The notes beneath the pieces are model-generated. The model had not been told where the DNA came from. It made no database searches and saw only the letters and a program-made list of their open reading frames with translations. DNA of 64,000 nt, from assembly GCA_050943255.1 (NCBI GenBank), contig JBMNOV010000005.1:1-64000 (forward strand), read 5' to 3'. Positions 18,199 through 27,268 of the stretch are shown in pieces. Each line of letters opens with the position of its first letter. Within the stretch, counting starts at the first letter, position 1. The DNA comes from UBA4844 sp050943255. GTDB taxonomy: Bacteria > Bacillota > Syntrophomonadia > Syntrophomonadales > Syntrophomonadaceae. A program made the position numbers and the translations under genes.

Positions 18199-18426
18199 TT
18201 AATTGTGATGTTCTTTTTGGGTATCTTTAATAATAGTAACCATGGTGGAATTAACCATAGCAAATACCTGATCATCTTTTTTTAGGTTTAAATCATTAAG
18301 GGCAGCAGTACCTATAGTCGCAGTAAATGCCTGGTCCCCGACATCCATAATTACCTCACTCATTACTGGACCAGTCTTGATTTCCATCACCCTTGCCACC
18401 AGTTTATTTGGGTCGCTGATTCGCAA
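18199..18426 (-). CDS. TOBE-domain (molbindin-like) protein
   Basis: A 75-residue single TOBE/Mop-like domain, starting RISDPNKLVARV and followed by an oxyanion-binding beta-barrel pattern (SEVIMDVGD, DDQVFAMVNSTMVTI). Molbindins of this size bind molybdate or tungstate and store or buffer it in the cytoplasm. No modABC genes are in view, so storage or sensing is inferred. TTG start after GGAGGGA. Confidence 0.78.
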   Translation of the reverse strand: MRISDPNKLVARVMEIKTGPVMSEVIMDVGDQAFTATIGTAALNDLNLKKDDQVFAMVNSTMVTIIKDTQKEHHN

Positions 18427-18572
18427 AAAGCTCCCTCCTTTTTTGACTTTAGCTTATGCCTAAAAAAATCAATTATACAGATTTAACAAAATACGATAAC
18501 CGAACTAAAGCTTTTGTATAAGTAAGAGGTAGAAAGCATCTTGTGCCCAAAAGGTAATAAGATTATTTTTTA

Positions 18573-18581
18573 TGGTATAAT
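18573..18581 (+). promoter_or_regulatory. Extended -10 ahead of nitroreductase
   Basis: TGGTATAAT fits TGnTATAAT, 37 bp before the nitroreductase start, with no clear -35. Confidence 0.45.
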
Positions 18582-18617
18582 TATTACAAATAGCAATAAT
18601 TAGAAATGAGGTGTATT

Positions 18618-19175
18618 ATGCAAGTATTAGAATGTATAAAAAATAGGCGAAGTATAAGAAGATTTACTGATCAGGTTATACCGGATAATATCTTAAAGGA
18701 GCTATTGGAAGCGGTACAATGGGCACCATCTTGGGCAAATACCCAATGCTGGGAAGTTATTGTAGTAAAAGACCCGGCACTAAAACAACAGTTATCAGAA
18801 AAAATACCTCAAAACAATCCATCAGCGCAGGGTGTAATTCAGGCTCCGGTAGTATTAGTTTTCTGTGCTAGGAAGGGTGTAGCTGGATACAAAAAAGGGG
18901 TACAAACAACAAATAAAGGAGATTGGTATTTATTTGATGTGGGAATTGCTTGTCAAAATTTATGCCTAGCCGCTCATGAAAAAGGGCTGGGAACAGTTCA
19001 TATAGGAAATATTGACCACCTGGCTATTGATAAATTGCTAGGTCTTCCTGATGGGGTAGAATCAGTAGAAATAATACCAGTCGGGTATCCCGCAAAAGCA
19101 AGCATTGCACCTCCACGTAAACCTTTAGAAGAGTTTGTCTTTGCCGAGCGGTACGGACAGAAGATTATACTTTAG
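18618..19175 (+). CDS. Nitroreductase-family FMN protein
   Basis: A 185-residue flavin oxidoreductase with the N-terminal RRSIRRF FMN-phosphate motif, APSWANTQ, and a C-terminal GYPAK segment, all typical of the nitroreductase fold. Substrate not predictable. The longer frame begins at 18606, but its ATG is inside the ribosome site region; GAGGTG at 18608-18613 is well placed for the ATG at 18618. Monocistronic. Confidence 0.88.
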   Translation: MQVLECIKNRRSIRRFTDQVIPDNILKELLEAVQWAPSWANTQCWEVIVVKDPALKQQLSEKIPQNNPSAQGVIQAPVVLVFCARKGVAGYKKGVQTTNKGDWYLFDVGIACQNLCLAAHEKGLGTVHIGNIDHLAIDKLLGLPDGVESVEIIPVGYPAKASIAPPRKPLEEFVFAERYGQKIIL

Positions 19176-19270
19176 GTTAGTTTGCGCATCATTAACCACA
19201 GCGCCGACAGGGTGGTCTAAAAGGAACAATGCTAACGGATTAAAAGGAAGAGGAGAAGCAGCTTTACATA

Positions 19271-20047
19271 ATGGAGGTACATATACTTGCCAGTGGTAGT
19301 ACTGGGAATGTGGCTTATTTTAAGTTTGGCAATATTAGGATACTGGTTGATGTGGGTATTAGCACCCGTAGAATAGAAAACAAGCTAAGAGCAATAGGGG
19401 TTAAATTAGAGGATTTTGATGGAGTTTTAATAACCCATGAACATATTGATCATGTTAAAGGTTTAGATGTTTTAATTCGTCGTTATCACTTACCGGTATT
19501 TACCCGAACAGCTACTTGGGAGGCGATACCCTGTCACCACAAACTACCGGAAAAGTGCTTTAACGCTATCGAAAAGGAGTTTAAGATTGGGGAGGTAAAG
19601 ATAAAAGCCCATAATATTTCTCATGATGCTGCTGATCCAGTTGGTTTTTCCTTTGAGTACCGCCGGAAAAAGTGGGTAATTGCTACTGATATGGGTACAA
19701 TTACGAATAATATATGGCAGGCATTAACTGGTGCAGATTTGGCTGTGCTTGAATGTAATCATGACCTTAATATGCTTATTAACGGTCCTTATCCAGGTTA
19801 TCTTAAGAAAAGAATTTTGGGAAGGTATGGCCATCTTTCTAATTATCATGCTGCAGCTGTAATTGCCGGTATTAACCCCAAGCACAAAATGCAAGTATTT
19901 TTAGCCCATTTAAGCCAACAAAATAATCAACCAGATTTAGCTCTTAAAATGGTCAGTCATTTACTGAATAAAAAAGGGTGTAAAAATGGTAGTAATATCG
20001 ATCTCCACCTGACCTATCCTGATAAGACTATAAGTTATACTGGATAG
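19271..20047 (+). CDS. YycJ/WalJ-type metallo-beta-lactamase-fold hydrolase
   Basis: A 258-residue MBL-fold protein. The opening ASGSTGN and THEHIDHVKG (the HxHxDH dinuclear metal site) and ATDMG are as in YycJ (WalJ), a putative exonuclease linked to DNA replication or cell-wall control in Firmicutes. Here it is not beside a walRK operon, so that link cannot be shown. The ribosome site is GAGGAGAAG about ten bases ahead of the ATG. Confidence 0.83.
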   Translation: MEVHILASGSTGNVAYFKFGNIRILVDVGISTRRIENKLRAIGVKLEDFDGVLITHEHIDHVKGLDVLIRRYHLPVFTRTATWEAIPCHHKLPEKCFNAIEKEFKIGEVKIKAHNISHDAADPVGFSFEYRRKKWVIATDMGTITNNIWQALTGADLAVLECNHDLNMLINGPYPGYLKKRILGRYGHLSNYHAAAVIAGINPKHKMQVFLAHLSQQNNQPDLALKMVSHLLNKKGCKNGSNIDLHLTYPDKTISYTG

Positions 20048-20053
20048 GTCAGG
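20008..20053. repeat. 12-bp inverted repeat spanning the end of the MBL gene
   Basis: Bases 20008-20019 and 20042-20053 are exact reverse complements, 22-nt loop, overlapping the stop of the plus-strand gene and ending 9 bp from the convergent thioesterase stop. No T-run on either side. It may be a shared terminator that depends on other factors. Confidence 0.5.
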
Positions 20054-20061
20054 TAACTAAT

Positions 20062-20547
20062 TTAATCTTCGCGTACTTTCCAGAAAGGTTTTTCTTCGCT
20101 CCAGTTATGCGTTTTAAGAAACGCTGCAGGGGGATTAACAACGATAGACTTACACTCAGCGGTTACCGTACCATCAGCCAGGCGGATTTCGCTGGCTACC
20201 TGAGCACGTCCCCGGCTATCCCGAACCATCCAGCCCACGGCGAAAAGAGTTTGGCTGGTGGGGGTAGGTTTACGGTATTTTATTTGCATATGGGTAGTTA
20301 GCATCAGGTTGTCATCATCTCCGTATTGAAGCAACGCCCTACCTGATGTCTCATCAAGGATAGTAGCAACGATACCACCATGGACTACTCCAGGATAGCC
20401 ATTAAAGTAATCTGGGACGACCAACTCTGACCAAACTACTTGTGCTTCATCATCATTATAAAAAGTCATTTTCAAACCGTTATGGTTTTCCACCCCGCAG
20501 ACAAAACAATTTCGGGATACAGGTTGTTTGCTGCTTTTCTTAAACAT
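20062..20547 (-). CDS. PaaI-type hotdog thioesterase
   Basis: A 161-residue single hotdog-fold domain. GVVHGGIVATILDETSG carries the HGG loop and the Asp/Glu characteristic of PaaI-type acyl-CoA thioesterases. A leading CFVCG pair may bind metal. It probably hydrolyses a small acyl- or aryl-CoA in the cytoplasm. GGAGGAT precedes the ATG. It lies 30 bp after the cyclophilin gene on the same strand, so the two are probably co-transcribed. Confidence 0.82.
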   Translation of the reverse strand: MFKKSSKQPVSRNCFVCGVENHNGLKMTFYNDDEAQVVWSELVVPDYFNGYPGVVHGGIVATILDETSGRALLQYGDDDNLMLTTHMQIKYRKPTPTSQTLFAVGWMVRDSRGRAQVASEIRLADGTVTAECKSIVVNPPAAFLKTHNWSEEKPFWKVRED

Positions 20548-20577
20548 CTTAGATCCTCCTGTGACTCGTTCTTGAAA

Positions 20578-21099
20578 TTAGGCTTTTTCTACCTGAGGAT
20601 ACTCAATACCGTATGTTTCTACGGTAACTTTTTCCATTTTCTGTTCCTTTATAGGTTTATCACTAAAATTTCGTGGAGTATTTACAATGGTATCAGCTGT
20701 ATCTATACCTTCAATTACTTTTCCGAAAGCAGCATACTCACCATCCAAGTGGGGTGCTGGGGCTACCATAATAAAAAACTGGGAACCGGCCGAATTGGGG
20801 TGAGCACTTCTAGCCATTGATAAAACTCCCCGTTCATGTTTAAGGGGGTTGGAAAAACCATTGCTGGCAAATTCGCCTTTAATACTGTAGCCTGGGCCCC
20901 CAATACCAGTACCTTGAGGACAGCCACCTTGAATCATGAAACCTGGTATTACTCGGTGGAATACCAGGCCATCATAAAAGCCCTGGTTGATAAGGGAAAT
21001 AAAGTTGTTTACTGTATTGGGAGCTATATCAGGATAGAGCTCAGCTTTAATGATATCTCCATTTTCCATTTCTATAGTCACTTCTGGATTTTTATTCAT
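20578..21099 (-). CDS. Peptidyl-prolyl cis-trans isomerase, cyclophilin type
   Basis: A 173-residue cytoplasmic cyclophilin with no signal peptide. FHRVIPGFMIQGG, MARSAHPNSAGSQFFI and FGKVIEG are the conserved active-site segments, including the catalytic Arg of FHR. It catalyses proline isomerisation in protein folding. AGGGCGG is seven bases before the ATG. The 298-bp gap upstream (21100-21397) holds no gene that I can see. Confidence 0.93.
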   Translation of the reverse strand: MNKNPEVTIEMENGDIIKAELYPDIAPNTVNNFISLINQGFYDGLVFHRVIPGFMIQGGCPQGTGIGGPGYSIKGEFASNGFSNPLKHERGVLSMARSAHPNSAGSQFFIMVAPAPHLDGEYAAFGKVIEGIDTADTIVNTPRNFSDKPIKEQKMEKVTVETYGIEYPQVEKA

Positions 21100-21397
21100 A
21101 TTACCGCCCTTTCATTATTTTAATATACCTAATTATAGCAGAAGCTAACGGGAGTTAAAAATTAACCAAGGTATTAGATAATTTAACTAGAAAGGTTTTG
21201 TAGAGAAAGGGTCCGTTTAAGTTTTCCCAGAGTGGTGTGGTCCACGGCCATGGGGTTAATTAAGTTACTTATTTAAGAGGGTGGTATTGCCTAAATAGAA
21301 GGATAAAATATAGCAGATGTCGAAGGAGTACAAATTAGGGAATAATACTATATGCTTGCAGTATTGGGTTATTAAAAAATATATTTGAGGAGCGGTT

Positions 21398-22585
21398 ATG
21401 GAATCTAAACAGGTAGTTTTAAGTGGGCTAGTCATTACCGCACTGTTAACTGCTATAATTTTAAGCGGGTGGATTCCATATATAATTATTGCTATTGTGA
21501 TCCTGATAGCAGGAATTCTAACCACCTATTTTATAGCACTGAATGAAAAAAGGGGTCAGAGATCCTTTAGATTAATGATCATAATTAAAGCATTGCAAGA
21601 AATTGGACAGCAAAATACGGTTAAGGAGTCTATGGAGCGGGTAGCCAGGTGGAGCCGGCGTTTACTTGAAATAGATCAATCTCTTGTAATAGTTTCTGGT
21701 GAAAATGGTTTTCAAGTTGGAGACGATCATATTAATTCATTTATAACTTCTTTCCCTCAACCCATGGTTATGGAGTCTGATATATGGGTAGAAATTAATA
21801 AGGATGAATTTGCTGCTGTAGACTGGCCTCCGGGAGTAGCGTGGTTAGCGGCTTATCCTATTATAAAACACGGAAAAGAGCGGGCTGTTTTATTCTTGGC
21901 ACATTCTAAACCTCATAAGCTAAACCCAAAATTATTAGAAGAACTTGACTTAATAGTTAAACAAGGCAGATTTTTTCTAAAAAGTTGGTTCATACAGAAA
22001 AGTATTGATAAGGAGGAAAAAGTATTGATAAAAGCTTTTCTAACCTCAATAGATGCTGTTAACCCGGTGTTTTCAGGGCATAGTGAACGGGTTTATGCTA
22101 TTTCTAATCTAATAGCTAGTAAGATGGGGTTGGATGATGAAGAGGTTAAGGTATTAAAATACTCTACTTGGCTACATGATATAGGAAAAATTATAGAATT
22201 ATCCGGTAATATAGATGAAGATAATCAGGTTAGCCTCACTAAAGACCATGCCAGTCTGGGAGCTGAAAATATACCTGAGTCAGGTATATTCAAACAGGTT
22301 AGGGAAGCAGTTAGGTATCACCATGAACACTATGATGGAAGCGGTTTCCCTTTGGGACTTAGCCGAACTGATATACCCCTTATTGCTCGTATTATTGCTG
22401 TTGCTGATTTTTATGATGCTTTGACCCGGTTAAGTACTGAGGAAGAGAGGGTTAGCCCTGGTATTGCCATAACTTTGATAAAAAAAGGCTCCGGTACCTT
22501 GTTCGATCCATTAGTGATAGTAGCTCTGGAAGAAGCAGCCCCAGAGATTGAATTATTAACAGCAGGTTATGCCTCGGGAGAATAA
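21398..22585 (+). CDS. Membrane-anchored HD-GYP domain protein
   Basis: A 395-residue putative cyclic-di-GMP phosphodiesterase. Two transmembrane helices lie within residues 8-47, then a GAF-like sensor region (about 70-195), then an HD-GYP domain: SGHSERV (His228), HDIGK (260-264) and YHHEHYDGSGFP (about 309-320). The metal-binding HD pair and the GYP-loop variant GSGFP are intact. A GGAG site precedes the ATG. It stands alone, so the regulated process is not evident. Confidence 0.88.
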   Translation: MESKQVVLSGLVITALLTAIILSGWIPYIIIAIVILIAGILTTYFIALNEKRGQRSFRLMIIIKALQEIGQQNTVKESMERVARWSRRLLEIDQSLVIVSGENGFQVGDDHINSFITSFPQPMVMESDIWVEINKDEFAAVDWPPGVAWLAAYPIIKHGKERAVLFLAHSKPHKLNPKLLEELDLIVKQGRFFLKSWFIQKSIDKEEKVLIKAFLTSIDAVNPVFSGHSERVYAISNLIASKMGLDDEEVKVLKYSTWLHDIGKIIELSGNIDEDNQVSLTKDHASLGAENIPESGIFKQVREAVRYHHEHYDGSGFPLGLSRTDIPLIARIIAVADFYDALTRLSTEEERVSPGIAITLIKKGSGTLFDPLVIVALEEAAPEIELLTAGYASGE

Positions 22586-22652
22586 CCGAATAGATATGCA
22601 ACCTGCCGATTCTTAATATAGATTTACATGAGTTTTACTATAAAAAAGGGTT

Positions 22653-22681
22653 AAGACAGTTTGTCTAAAATACTGTATAAT
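22653..22681 (+). promoter_or_regulatory. Possible promoter for the M1 peptidase gene
   Basis: AAGACA, a 17-bp spacer and a perfect TATAAT (22676-22681), 30 bp before the chosen start. Confidence 0.4.
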
Positions 22682-22710
22682 TTTTTAAGATAATTTTATA
22701 GGTGAGGTTT

Positions 22711-24153
22711 GTGAATAGGTATGTATTTTATCTAGTTGCTATTATATTTGGCGTAATTTGTGCTCCTTTTTTTATTAATGCTGAACCTAAAGAAAGCAAC
22801 TTGGTTATTTCAACATCCAAACAAGATAATGAATTCCCGCCAGCTGAGCTTACTAGCTATAATATGAGGTTATTCCTGGACATAAATGACCGTATTCTTT
22901 ATGGAAACACTACTATTGATACCAAAAATTTGTCCAATAAAAATCTTAGTGAATTATGGTTTACCGCTTATCCAAATGCCTTCCGTAATGTTAACCATTC
23001 TCCGGCGCCTGCTGATGCCTACTATAATGGTTTTGAGGAAGGTTGGTTAATAGTTGATGCTATAAAGGTTAATGGGGTGACGGTGGAATACCAGGAAGAG
23101 GATATTTCCATTAAAGTAACCTTACCTATGGGAATAATGCCGGATAATAACATTATAATTGAAATGGCCTGGAGGGCAAAGATTCCTCGTCTAGCTTACC
23201 GGTATGGATATAAAGATGGAGTCTACATGTTGGGTAACTTTTATCCCACTTTAAATGTATTAAGTCGGGGTAAATGGCTTAATTCATATAATACACCCTT
23301 TGGAGATCCATTTTGCTTTAATGTAGCCCGATACCAGGTGAATATCAGCGTGCCAGAAGCCTATAACATTGTTTCAACCGGGGATATTATTAATAAAGTG
23401 GCCGAGGATAACGGCAGGACAGTATACTGGGTTAAGGCAGATAAGGCTAGGGATTTTGGTTTGCTTATAGCCTATAATTACCAGCAAATTTGTGAGGAAA
23501 TTAGAGGAAGAAATATAAAATGCTTTATTCCGAGTAATAATAATGATATAAGTTCAATGCTTGTAAAGCAAAGCGGGGAGATATTAGATTATTATTCTTC
23601 TACTATAGGTTCGTATCCCTATAATGATTTAAAGGTTGCTATTGTTCCCATGAAGGGTTTTGATGGTATGGAGTATACAGGTCTGATCTTTTTACGGGAT
23701 GAATTATTAAAACCTGATTACAATGAGCAAAGAAGATTATTTTTACTTGCCCATGAAATAGCTCATCAATGGTGGTATGCCGTAGTTGGAAATGACCAAC
23801 TGCGAGAACCTTGGCTGGATGAAGGATTGGCTAACTGGTCATCATCTAAATACCTGAAGAAATTTTTTGGCCAGTATAAAGCTGAACAGAGATATCCTGA
23901 ACAGGCAATCCAACTGGATAAACAGCTGGGGGAAATACGTTCCATGGGTGAATACTATTTTATAGCCTATAACGGGGGTGAAGCCTTCTGGTTTGGGTTG
24001 GAGCAGGAACTCGGAGAAGAAACCGTTATAAAGATTTTGCGTAGCTATTGGGCTGAAAACAAGTATGGGGTTGCTACCAGTGAGGATTTAATAACAGCAA
24101 TAAAAAACGAAACTGATCAGGATATGGATTATTTCTTAAATAAATGGCTTTAG
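22711..24153 (+). CDS. Secreted M1-family metallopeptidase
   Basis: A 480-residue zinc aminopeptidase-like protein with a signal peptide ending near INAEP. The zinc site HEIAHQWW is followed after 18 residues by the glutamate of WLDEGLANW, the exact M1 spacing. GMEYTGLIFL replaces the usual GAMEN exopeptidase motif, so strict aminopeptidase activity is uncertain. The longer frame starts at GTG 22702, which forms the GGTGAGG ribosome site; GTG 22711 is the better start. It ends 11 bp from a convergent gene. Confidence 0.85.
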   Translation: MNRYVFYLVAIIFGVICAPFFINAEPKESNLVISTSKQDNEFPPAELTSYNMRLFLDINDRILYGNTTIDTKNLSNKNLSELWFTAYPNAFRNVNHSPAPADAYYNGFEEGWLIVDAIKVNGVTVEYQEEDISIKVTLPMGIMPDNNIIIEMAWRAKIPRLAYRYGYKDGVYMLGNFYPTLNVLSRGKWLNSYNTPFGDPFCFNVARYQVNISVPEAYNIVSTGDIINKVAEDNGRTVYWVKADKARDFGLLIAYNYQQICEEIRGRNIKCFIPSNNNDISSMLVKQSGEILDYYSSTIGSYPYNDLKVAIVPMKGFDGMEYTGLIFLRDELLKPDYNEQRRLFLLAHEIAHQWWYAVVGNDQLREPWLDEGLANWSSSKYLKKFFGQYKAEQRYPEQAIQLDKQLGEIRSMGEYYFIAYNGGEAFWFGLEQELGEETVIKILRSYWAENKYGVATSEDLITAIKNETDQDMDYFLNKWL

Positions 24154-24164
24154 AATAAAAAGGC

Positions 24165-24527
24165 TTAAACAGAAGCGCCGTAATTTCTGAGCAGTTCAAT
24201 TGCCTGGGAATATGAACGATCATTGCAAACCATAGTCAACAATATAGGGAAGCTATTCATCGATTCATAGTCAGCGGACATCCCGCTTACGGCAGGATCA
24301 GCAGCTATTAATGGTCTACTAGTCAAGCTGGTGTCTCTATGATGCATAGTAAGTGAAGAAAGGCTATTTCTATAATGCTGGTTAATACTTAAGGGGGGGG
24401 TAGTACCAATCCGATCGATTCTAATATCCTGATACCCAGCTTGTCTTAGTGCAGTGGCAGCGTTACGGGCATCATTGTCGTCAGTGAAATAGGCAAAAAT
24501 TGCATGTTCATTTGGTTCGAGTTGCAT
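24165..24527 (-). CDS. Small hypothetical protein with stress-protein-like N-terminus
   Basis: A 120-residue soluble protein. The N-terminal half (FAYFTDDNDARNAATALRQAG, then YQDIRIDRIG) resembles the ferredoxin-like module of YflT/general-stress-17M proteins, used to sense or respond to stress (inference). The middle is Ser/Thr/His-rich and low in structure. The C-terminal part (TMVCNDRSYSQAIELLRNYGA) looks like a second half of the same fold. GGGAGG precedes the ATG. Function unknown. Confidence 0.65.
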   Translation of the reverse strand: MQLEPNEHAIFAYFTDDNDARNAATALRQAGYQDIRIDRIGTTPPLSINQHYRNSLSSLTMHHRDTSLTSRPLIAADPAVSGMSADYESMNSFPILLTMVCNDRSYSQAIELLRNYGASV

Positions 24528-24631
24528 TTAACATGCCTCCCTGTAATAATAAGTACTGAGAATCAAAGTTTCAGTTGCTATTTATAGTTTTGCCATAAAG
24601 AGATTAGAATATTAGTTTTAGGAGGATATTC

Positions 24632-26311
24632 ATGAATCCGGTTCAAGAAATACAAACCTTTATAAAGCAGGTTGTAATAGATGCCTTGGAAGATTGCAGG
24701 GAGCAGGGGTTAATATCATATCAAAACCTGCCTGAATTTATCGTAGAAGTTCCGCGGGAAAAAGGGCATGGTGATTTTGCCTGTAATTTAGCCATGTTAA
24801 TAGCTAGGGAAGCGCATATGGCACCACGCCAAATTGCTGATAATATTGTCCTAAGAATAAAGAATAAAAATATTAAACAGTTTAAAAAGGTCGAAGTAGC
24901 TGGACCCGGCTTTATAAATATTTTTCTTACTAACAGCTGGCTTTATGCTATTATGCCGCTGGTTTATAACCTTGGCGATAAATATGGGTATAATGATAAA
25001 TGTGGCAAGCGTGTGCAGGTCGAATTTGTTAGTGCTAATCCTACAGGTAATCTGCATATGGGTAATGCCCGGGGTGGTGCCATTGGTGATAGCCTGGCGA
25101 ATCTTCTGGAGCGGGCTGGTTATGAAGTTGAACGTGAGTTCTACATAAATGATGCTGGTAATCAGATTGAAATATTTACAGATTCTCTAGAAACCCGTTA
25201 CCTGCAGTTAAACGGGTATGATATACCTTTCCCGGAGGGGGGATATGCTGGACAGGACGTAGTTGATACGGTTAAAGGTATAATTAAACAATATGGCAAG
25301 AGTTTGATTGAACTACCTACAGCTAATAGGCGCCAAATTTTAATTGAGCATGCCCTGGAAGAGAAGGTTGCCTATATAAAGCAGACACTTAAGAATTTTG
25401 GTATTGAATATGATGTCTGGTTTAGTGAAAAAACCTTACACCAAGGAAAAATAGAAGAGGTAATTAATACTCTTAAAGAAAAGAAGTATGTCTATGAAAA
25501 AGAAGGGGCATTATGGTTTAAATCCATCCTTTTCGGAGACGAAAAGGATGAAGTAATTATGCGTGCTAATGGTGTACCTACATACTTTGCTGCTGATATA
25601 GCTTACCATCAAAATAAATTTGAACGTGGTTTTGATTGGGTAATTAATATATGGGGAGCTGATCATCATGGTCATATAGTCCGGATGAAGGGGGCTATGG
25701 AGGCCTTGGGTTATGATCCGGAAAAATTGGATATCTTATTAATGCAATTAGTTAGATTGTACCGGGGAGGTAACATCGTACGAATGTCTAAACGGACAGG
25801 TACTACTGTTTCCCTGGATGAATTAATAGAAGAAGTAGGGCGTGATGCAGCACGGTTCTTTTTTGTAATGCGTAGTCCCGATAGTCATTTAGACTTTGAT
25901 TTAGAACTAGCCAAACAGCAAAGTCAGGAAAACCCTGTATACTATGTACAATATGCTTACGCTCGTATCTGCAGCATTTTTCGCCAGGCAGAAGCCGCTG
26001 GAGTTAAAATGGCTCCACCATCTGAAATACAACCATCATTACTTAAGGAAAAAGAAGAACTGGCGCTTTTAAGAAAGATTGCTGATTTCCCCGAAGAGGT
26101 TAATATTGCGGCTAGAACCATGGGACCTCATCGTATAGCTCGTTATGTACTGGATCTGGCAGGTCTTTTTCATAGTTTTTACAATCACTACCGGGTACTT
26201 CATCAGGACCAAGGTCTGCAGAATGCCCGGTTGTTATTGATGGAGATAACCCGGATTACTATAAAAAACTCGCTTGATATTCTGGGAGTAAATGCTCCGG
26301 AACGAATGTAG
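24632..26311 (+). CDS. argS: Arginyl-tRNA synthetase
   Basis: A 559-residue class I synthetase that charges tRNA-Arg. An N-terminal Add-1 domain, then NPTGNLHMGNARGG (HIGH variant), RMSKRTGT (KMSKS variant) and the C-terminal DALR anticodon-binding domain are present, ending in the typical LGVNAPERM. AGGAGGAT precedes the ATG. The next gene starts 11 bp after the stop, so argS probably heads an operon into the pyrG region. Confidence 0.96.
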   Translation: MNPVQEIQTFIKQVVIDALEDCREQGLISYQNLPEFIVEVPREKGHGDFACNLAMLIAREAHMAPRQIADNIVLRIKNKNIKQFKKVEVAGPGFINIFLTNSWLYAIMPLVYNLGDKYGYNDKCGKRVQVEFVSANPTGNLHMGNARGGAIGDSLANLLERAGYEVEREFYINDAGNQIEIFTDSLETRYLQLNGYDIPFPEGGYAGQDVVDTVKGIIKQYGKSLIELPTANRRQILIEHALEEKVAYIKQTLKNFGIEYDVWFSEKTLHQGKIEEVINTLKEKKYVYEKEGALWFKSILFGDEKDEVIMRANGVPTYFAADIAYHQNKFERGFDWVINIWGADHHGHIVRMKGAMEALGYDPEKLDILLMQLVRLYRGGNIVRMSKRTGTTVSLDELIEEVGRDAARFFFVMRSPDSHLDFDLELAKQQSQENPVYYVQYAYARICSIFRQAEAAGVKMAPPSEIQPSLLKEKEELALLRKIADFPEEVNIAARTMGPHRIARYVLDLAGLFHSFYNHYRVLHQDQGLQNARLLLMEITRITIKNSLDILGVNAPERM

Positions 26312-26322
26312 GAGGGATGCAA

Positions 26323-26556
26323 ATGATACCTAGAAGGAAAAGTGAAGCAGATTGGGCAGTTGAAATACTGGCAGAAAAACAGGAACCAATTTTTTATTTT
26401 GATCTCATTGAAGCTATTGCTGATAAAATGGGGAAGAAAAATAATCTAGAAAATCAAACTTCTATATATACGCGTTTAAATATGGACAATCGACTGGTTT
26501 ACCAGGGTGAAGGTTACTGGTATTTTGATGCCAGCAGATTAAGAAGGGAGAGATAG
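26323..26556 (+). CDS. HARE-HTH protein, short RpoE (RNAP delta)-like
   Basis: A 77-residue winged-helix-like HARE-HTH domain (WAVEILAEKQEPIFYFDLIE, then IYTRLNMDNRLVYQGEGYW). This is the N-terminal domain of the Firmicute RNA polymerase delta subunit, but the long acidic tail is missing. Its place just before pyrG matches rpoE in Bacillus, which supports the assignment. An ATG at 26317 abuts GGAGGG, so 26323 is the likely start. It may modulate RNA polymerase or only bind nucleic acid. Confidence 0.78.
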   Translation: MIPRRKSEADWAVEILAEKQEPIFYFDLIEAIADKMGKKNNLENQTSIYTRLNMDNRLVYQGEGYWYFDASRLRRER

Positions 26557-26558
26557 AA

Positions 26559-27194
26559 GTGAAGATAAGATGGCTAGGTCATGCCTCATTTATATTGGAA
26601 AGCGCAGGCATAAAATTATTAACTGACCCCTTTAATGATCAAATAGGGTATCAACCTTGCAATGAGAAAGTGAATATTGTTACAGTAAGCCATGATCATT
26701 GGGATCACAATGCGGTGGATAAACTTCTTGGCAATCCCCAGGTATATAGTGGCCCAGGGGTAGCTGAGGTTACAGGATTCAAATTAGTGGGAATCAAATC
26801 CTTTCATGATAAAAAATCGGGGCGGCAAAGAGGCGAAAATACGATATTTAAAATTACGGCTGAGGATCTTAATGTGCTGCATCTAGGCGATCTAGGCCAT
26901 ATACTTACTGAAGAACAGGTTAAGGAAATAGGACAGGTTGATATTATGCTAGTTCCAGTAGGAGGTTGTTATACACTTGATGCTGAGGATGCTCTTAAGG
27001 TGGTAAACCAGATTAAACCCATAATCACAATTCCTATGCATTTTCTAACAACGCATGTTAGTTTACGGGAACTGGCTCCAGCAGAGGAGTTTTTGGCTAG
27101 ATTTTCCCGGGTAGTGAAAAAACCCTACCTGGAAATCACTCGAGCTGAAATGCCAGCGGAAGAACGGATAATTGTTCTTGATTATACCTGTTAG
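26559..27194 (+). CDS. MBL-fold metal-dependent hydrolase (UlaG-like)
   Basis: A 211-residue compact metallo-beta-lactamase-fold protein. WLGHASFILES opens it, SHDHWDHNAV is the HxHxDH metal site, HLGDLGH and MHFLT supply the remaining ligands. It resembles the UPF0173/UlaG-like group of hydrolases with uncertain substrate. GTG start two bases after the HARE-HTH stop, so the two genes are translationally close. Confidence 0.83.
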   Translation: MKIRWLGHASFILESAGIKLLTDPFNDQIGYQPCNEKVNIVTVSHDHWDHNAVDKLLGNPQVYSGPGVAEVTGFKLVGIKSFHDKKSGRQRGENTIFKITAEDLNVLHLGDLGHILTEEQVKEIGQVDIMLVPVGGCYTLDAEDALKVVNQIKPIITIPMHFLTTHVSLRELAPAEEFLARFSRVVKKPYLEITRAEMPAEERIIVLDYTC

Positions 27195-27237
27195 GGCTTT
27201 GCTTTGGGCTAACAGACTTTATATAAAATTTCGCTAT

Positions 27238-27250
27238 TATAATATACGGG
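27238..27250 (+). promoter_or_regulatory. Putative -10 and GGG start of the pyrG transcript
   Basis: TATAAT at 27238-27243 is followed at the expected start distance by GGG (27248-27250). In Bacillus pyrG the transcript also begins with GGG for reiterative-transcription control, but here the next bases are AAAG and no leader terminator is visible. Confidence 0.35.
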
Positions 27251-27268
27251 AAAGAGAGGGGCTAAGTT

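Noticed and set aside
20440..20820. A 126-residue plus-strand frame, and similar long antisense frames over other genes
   Set aside because: They are antisense to clear thioesterase/cyclophilin or other genes, lack ribosome sites and have no family motifs.
21278..21290. A stretch similar to the T-box antiterminator motif (AGGGTGG then TA..GC)
   Set aside because: The CCG core is not matched, there is no terminator hairpin after it, and the downstream gene is an HD-GYP protein, not an amino-acid or tRNA gene.
27238..27268. Reiterative-transcription control of pyrG as in Bacillus
   Set aside because: The GGG is at the right place, but the leader is only about 20 nt and has no pyrimidine-rich terminator for added G residues to pair with.
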